A DNA stretch of 7,038 nt from Alphaproteobacteria bacterium (GTDB lineage: Bacteria > Pseudomonadota > Alphaproteobacteria > Rs-D84): the NCBI GenBank assembly GCA_017642565.1, contig JAGCOU010000002.1:1-7038 (forward strand), given 5' to 3'. The notes beneath the pieces are model-generated. The model was not told the origin of the DNA, did not search any database, and saw only the letters and a program-made list of their open reading frames with translations. How positions within the stretch are numbered: the first letter of the stretch is position 1; every line of letters begins with the position of its first letter. The position numbers and the translations under genes are program-made. Below are positions 4,667-7,038 of this stretch, piece by piece.

Positions 4667-5485
4667 ATGATTTGGACAATTATCACTGTACTTATCCTGA
4701 TAGCAGCAATTGCGCTGTATATGTTTGGTGGCAAACAAGACGGCAAAAAAGTTGCTTCGGATACAATCGCAAGCAAAGGTATTTCTGTTATCGCAATCGT
4801 ATTGATTGCTTTCAGCGTATGCCGTTTGTTCACACCTGCATATTTGTTGCATACAAATCCTGCTATTTTGCAAGAAATGGTACAAAATATGCAAGCTCAA
4901 CAAGACAAAGAAAAGAACAAAGTTGTTCGTGACTATGTCAAAAAACACGTTAACGATATGATTGGTGACGCTCCAATCGCAGGTAATGTAGATGCCAAGA
5001 ATACAATTTTCTTGTGGTCTGATTATTCTTGCCCATATTGCCGCCGTGTTCATGCTGAATTGAGCAGAGTTTTGGCAGAACGTGATGACGTTCGTGTTGT
5101 GTTGAAAAACTTCTCTATCCATGGACCTTTGTCTGATGCACCAGCAAAAGCTGTTATCGCTGCTAAGATGCAAGATAATGCTAAGGCTGCAAAATTGGAT
5201 GAATTGTTGATGGCTAAAGAATATTACACACAGGCTGATTTGAAAGATCAGGCTAAATTGCCAGAAAAAATCCAAGCTAATGTTATGAAAGTAGCAAAAG
5301 AAGCTGGTTTGGATACTAAGAAATTGGCAGAAGATATGGAAAGCGACACAGTTAAAGCAGAATTGCAAAATGTTCGTGAATTGGCACAACGTTTTGAAAT
5401 CAGCGGAACACCATACTTAATCATTGGTGACAAAGCATTCCCTGGTGCAATTCCATATGCAAGAATTATTGAAGCTTTGAAATAA
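4667..5485 (+). CDS. DsbA-family thiol:disulfide oxidoreductase with two N-terminal membrane segments
   Basis: A 272-residue membrane-anchored thioredoxin-fold protein. The active site Cys122-Pro-Tyr-Cys125 follows the strand NTIFLWSDYS. The cis-proline loop SGTPYLIIGD (Thr248-Pro249) lies near the C-terminus. Between them is the helical insertion expected of the DsbA/BdbD group, including LKNFSIHGPLSDAPAKAVIAA. Such proteins introduce or shuffle disulfides in exported proteins. Two hydrophobic segments (about 3-20 and 38-58) flank a Lys-rich loop (Lys23, 27, 28, 37). By the positive-inside rule the loop is cytoplasmic and the catalytic domain periplasmic. A charged helix (about 75-100) links membrane and catalytic domain. 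The ATG is firmly set by aaaggag 6 nt upstream. The gene stands alone between its promoter and a strong terminator, with no dsbB visible. Whether it is an oxidase or an isomerase/reductase cannot be told from sequence alone. Confidence 0.9.
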   Translation: MIWTIITVLILIAAIALYMFGGKQDGKKVASDTIASKGISVIAIVLIAFSVCRLFTPAYLLHTNPAILQEMVQNMQAQQDKEKNKVVRDYVKKHVNDMIGDAPIAGNVDAKNTIFLWSDYSCPYCRRVHAELSRVLAERDDVRVVLKNFSIHGPLSDAPAKAVIAAKMQDNAKAAKLDELLMAKEYYTQADLKDQAKLPEKIQANVMKVAKEAGLDTKKLAEDMESDTVKAELQNVRELAQRFEISGTPYLIIGDKAFPGAIPYARIIEALK

Positions 5486-5492
5486 TTCTTAA

Positions 5493-5529
5493 AAAAATTA
5501 AAAACACCCATGAAAATGGGTGTTTTTTT
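5493..5529 (+). terminator. Intrinsic terminator after the DsbA-family gene
   Basis: 5501-5511 pairs with 5516-5526 (aaaacacccat / atgggtgtttt), an 11-bp perfect stem capped by a GAAA (GNRA-type) tetraloop and followed by Ts to 5529. It starts 15 bp after the stop codon. Confidence 0.93.
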
Positions 5530-5530
5530 G

Positions 5531-5559
5531 TTGCATTGATTTTTGGATAATCCTATAAT
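5531..5559 (+). promoter_or_regulatory. Promoter for the first lipoprotein gene
   Basis: A perfect TATAAT at 5554-5559 with TTGCAT (5531-5536) 17 bp upstream, abutting the T tract of the preceding terminator. The predicted leader of about 35-40 nt carries the aaaggag at 5590-5596. Confidence 0.65.
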
Positions 5560-5602
5560 CCGTTGGAACAAGGTTTTTTATTCATATACAAAGGAGATAT
5601 AC

Positions 5603-6028
5603 ATGAAAAAAATTTTGGCTTTGACATCTGTTTTGGCTTTGGCTGCTTGCGGTCAAGACGCTAAATATCAAGAAACAGGTTTGTTGTGCGAAGATGCTAC
5701 ACATGCAGCAGATGCAGCAGAAATTACATTGGATGTTGCAGCAACAGATACGACAGCAAACATCGTTGTTAACGGTGAAAAAATTGCTTTGGCTGCAGAA
5801 GCACAACCAGAAGGTTCAAATATGATTGCATATTATGGAACCAATGCAAATAATGAAAAAGTTAAATTAAACATTGTTTTGCCAACAGAAGAAGGCCAAG
5901 AAGTAAAATATATGTTGGGTGTAAATTCAGACGAAACAACATATGGTTGTGCTAAGAAAGTAGAAACAGAACCTGCTGCTGAAGAAAAACCAGCTGAAGA
6001 AAAATCGGCCGAAGAAGCAGCAAAATAA
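5603..6028 (+). CDS. Small predicted lipoprotein with Ala/Glu-rich tail, unknown function
   Basis: A 141-residue protein with a lipoprotein signal peptide: MKK, a hydrophobic core and lipobox LAAC, with Cys16 as the lipidation site followed by Gly. After processing it should be anchored in the envelope by its N-terminus; which membrane is uncertain. The folded part (about 20-117) looks beta-rich and has exactly two further cysteines, Cys29 and Cys116, near its two ends, so one disulfide is plausible. The last 20 or so residues are a low-complexity PAAEEKPAEEKSAEEAAK tail, probably disordered. The ATG at 5603 follows the strong ribosome binding site aaaggag; extending to the TTG at 5543 would put residues ahead of a complete signal peptide. 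The gene has its own promoter and terminator. I do not recognise the family. Confidence 0.85.
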   Translation: MKKILALTSVLALAACGQDAKYQETGLLCEDATHAADAAEITLDVAATDTTANIVVNGEKIALAAEAQPEGSNMIAYYGTNANNEKVKLNIVLPTEEGQEVKYMLGVNSDETTYGCAKKVETEPAAEEKPAEEKSAEEAAK

Positions 6029-6043
6029 TTTTGCGATTATAAA

Positions 6044-6078
6044 AATAAAAAATCGCCCGTTCGGGCGGTTTTTTATTT
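6044..6078 (+). terminator. Intrinsic terminator after the first lipoprotein gene
   Basis: CGCCC (6054-6058) pairs with GGGCG (6063-6067) around GTTC. The stem is extended by A/T pairs on both sides, with an A run before it and Ts from 6069. The A and T runs on the two sides make it potentially bidirectional. Confidence 0.9.
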
Positions 6079-6079
6079 T

Positions 6080-6108
6080 TTGTGATATATATTTTTTTAT
6101 GGTATAAT
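6080..6108 (+). promoter_or_regulatory. Promoter for the second lipoprotein gene
   Basis: A perfect TATAAT at 6103-6108 with TTGTGA (6080-6085, four of six matches) exactly 17 bp upstream, immediately after the preceding terminator. The predicted start near 6115 gives a leader of about 18 nt with a gaaaggg ribosome binding site (6121-6127). Confidence 0.68.
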
Positions 6109-6132
6109 GGTAGCGTGTAAGAAAGGGATACC

Positions 6133-6510
6133 ATGAAAAAATTTTTAACTTTGATGTCTATGTTATTTTTGATGGCTTGCAATAATCAAACGGATGTTGC
6201 TTTGCATGATGCAGATTTTCCTGGATGCGAAAGAATTCATACAAACAAAGCACATTTGGTATATAGGTGCCCAGAAGATTCTTTGAAACACAAAGTTGTA
6301 AAAGTAGTAGAGGTGCAACCAGATTCTGTTTTTAAAATGCAAGAAGGGTTACCTTCGGTGGATGAAATTAACGCTGAGACAGGCTATACTTACATAGAGG
6401 TGGTATTAGGAGAATCAGAACAGTGTGTTGAAAATTTTTATTACAGAGAATTAATTAAAACGAGCAAAAAGAATAATAAGCTCTATGTCGCAATTAAATG
6501 TAACACATAA
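6133..6510 (+). CDS. Small predicted lipoprotein with four extra cysteines, unknown function
   Basis: A 125-residue protein beginning with a lipoprotein signal peptide: MKK, a Met/Leu/Phe-rich core and lipobox LMAC, with lipidated Cys16 followed by Asn. The mature part has four more cysteines (32, 46, 98, 123), enough for two disulfides, and alternates short strands (HLVYRC, YTYIEVVL, KLYVAIKC). The total length and signal peptide resemble the lipoprotein just upstream, but the mature sequences show no similarity by eye. Two asparagines directly follow the lipidated Cys, with no Asp at +2. The ATG has a good ribosome binding site and a strong promoter. The stop is only 9 bp from the end of polA on the other strand, with no terminator of its own in the gap. 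I do not recognise the family. Confidence 0.82.
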   Translation: MKKFLTLMSMLFLMACNNQTDVALHDADFPGCERIHTNKAHLVYRCPEDSLKHKVVKVVEVQPDSVFKMQEGLPSVDEINAETGYTYIEVVLGESEQCVENFYYRELIKTSKKNNKLYVAIKCNT

Positions 6511-6519
6511 GGTTTGCTT

Positions 6520-7038
6520 TTATTTATCCCAAATTGGTGAAATTATTGCTTCGGTTAAAAGTGGCACAGATAGTTTTGTGACATTTTCCATTTCGTTTTG
6601 AATTTTTTTAGCAAAATCTTTGGCGTATTTTTCGTCACATTCAAAAATGATTTCATCGTGAACCTGTAAAATCATTTTAATTTTATCACTGTTTGGAACA
6701 ACGATATTATTATAAACATTCACCATAGCGTGACGGACAATATCTGCTTCGAATCCCTGAATAGGAGCGTTTATTGCAGCGCGCGCAACATAACCGCGCA
6801 TACGTGGATTAGATGCCTCTGGAATTTCTATTCTGCGACCCCATGGTGTATAAACGCAATGTTTTTCAAAAACAAATTTAGTTATATGGTCAATGTATTC
6901 TTTGATTTCTGGCAGGCCTGCCATATAAGAATCTATGATTTTTTTCGCTTCATCGCGTGATATATTTAATTGGTTCGCCAATCCAAATGCAGATATTCCG
7001 TAAATAATAGAAAAGTTAATTGTTTTTGCGGCGCGTCT
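6520..7038 (-). CDS. polA: DNA polymerase I, C-terminal part of the polymerase domain (5' end outside window)
   Basis: The frame runs 172 codons from the right edge to the stop; the rest of the gene lies beyond the window. Visible sequence begins exactly at the fingers O-helix (motif B, RRAAKTINFSIIYGISAFGL), with the Arg, Lys, Phe and Tyr that contact the incoming nucleotide. It continues through YTPWGRRIEIPE, RAAINAPIQG and motif C, QVHDE (125-129 of the visible part), whose Asp-Glu belong to the palm active site. It ends in the family's SVPLLTEA...WD. The enzyme fills gaps and removes RNA primers in replication and repair. One odd residue is Ser where the O-helix normally has Gly after NF (E. 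coli Gly763). A TTG at 6981 is internal, not a start. Nuclease domains cannot be judged from this window. Confidence 0.96.
   Translation of the reverse strand, partial: RRAAKTINFSIIYGISAFGLANQLNISRDEAKKIIDSYMAGLPEIKEYIDHITKFVFEKHCVYTPWGRRIEIPEASNPRMRGYVARAAINAPIQGFEADIVRHAMVNVYNNIVVPNSDKIKMILQVHDEIIFECDEKYAKDFAKKIQNEMENVTKLSVPLLTEAIISPIWDK

Noticed and set aside
4652..5389. 245-codon open frame antisense to the DsbA gene
   Set aside because: It mirrors the coding frame of a clear DsbA-family gene, with a Cys/Phe/His/Ile-rich composition typical of antisense translation, and has no recognisable domain.
5591..5605. Ribosome binding region aaggagatatacatg, almost the same as the T7 gene 10 leader used in pET vectors
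   Set aside because: No T7 promoter, lac operator or other vector sequence is nearby, and a native TATAAT promoter and genomic terminator flank it. The match is short and explained by a strong Shine-Dalgarno in AT-rich DNA.

Overview
The window reads as ordinary chromosome of a low-GC alphaproteobacterium, probably host-associated or gut-derived. Three things support this. A RecO with alphaproteobacterial sequence features is present. The tpiA gene lies back-to-back with a SurA_N/PpiD-type chaperone gene, a neighbourhood I associate with Alphaproteobacteria. A secreted cysteine-rich protein resembles a family I recall from uncultured gut Alphaproteobacteria. The taxonomic call is inference; no rRNA gene is present.

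Layout. At the left edge (1-805, +) is the 3' part of a secreted, cysteine-rich protein with an InlB/Flg_new-like repeat; its first codons lie outside the window. A 330-bp convergent intergenic region (806-1135) follows. It holds a strong terminator, two tandem 42-bp GC-rich copies of a double-hairpin element, a third diverged copy in the opposite orientation, and a 26-bp imperfect palindrome. On the minus strand come tpiA and then grpE (transcribed 2373 to 1136). Sharing a 64-bp divergent promoter region with tpiA is a ppiD/SurA-N-like periplasmic chaperone gene (2438-3850, +). Its terminator carries a second, inverted copy of the 26-bp palindrome. Next are recO (3944-4591, +), which looks leaderless; a DsbA-family thiol oxidoreductase with two N-terminal membrane segments (4667-5485, +); and two small predicted lipoproteins (5603-6028 and 6133-6510, +), each with its own TATAAT promoter. 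At the right edge, on the minus strand, is the C-terminal third of the DNA polymerase I polymerase domain (6520-7038).

How they fit together. Core housekeeping (glycolysis, Hsp70 nucleotide exchange, recombination repair, replication/repair polymerase) is interleaved with a cell-envelope theme. The envelope genes are a periplasmic folding factor (PpiD-like), a disulfide oxidoreductase (DsbA), a secreted protein with ten mature cysteines, and two lipoproteins with two and four non-lipidated cysteines. Several of these could be clients of the DsbA, but that is inference.

I see no defence system, integrase, CRISPR array, transposase, tRNA or rRNA. The least explained material is the pair of dispersed structured repeats, which show compensatory-looking stem differences between copies, and the uncharacterised secreted and lipoprotein families.
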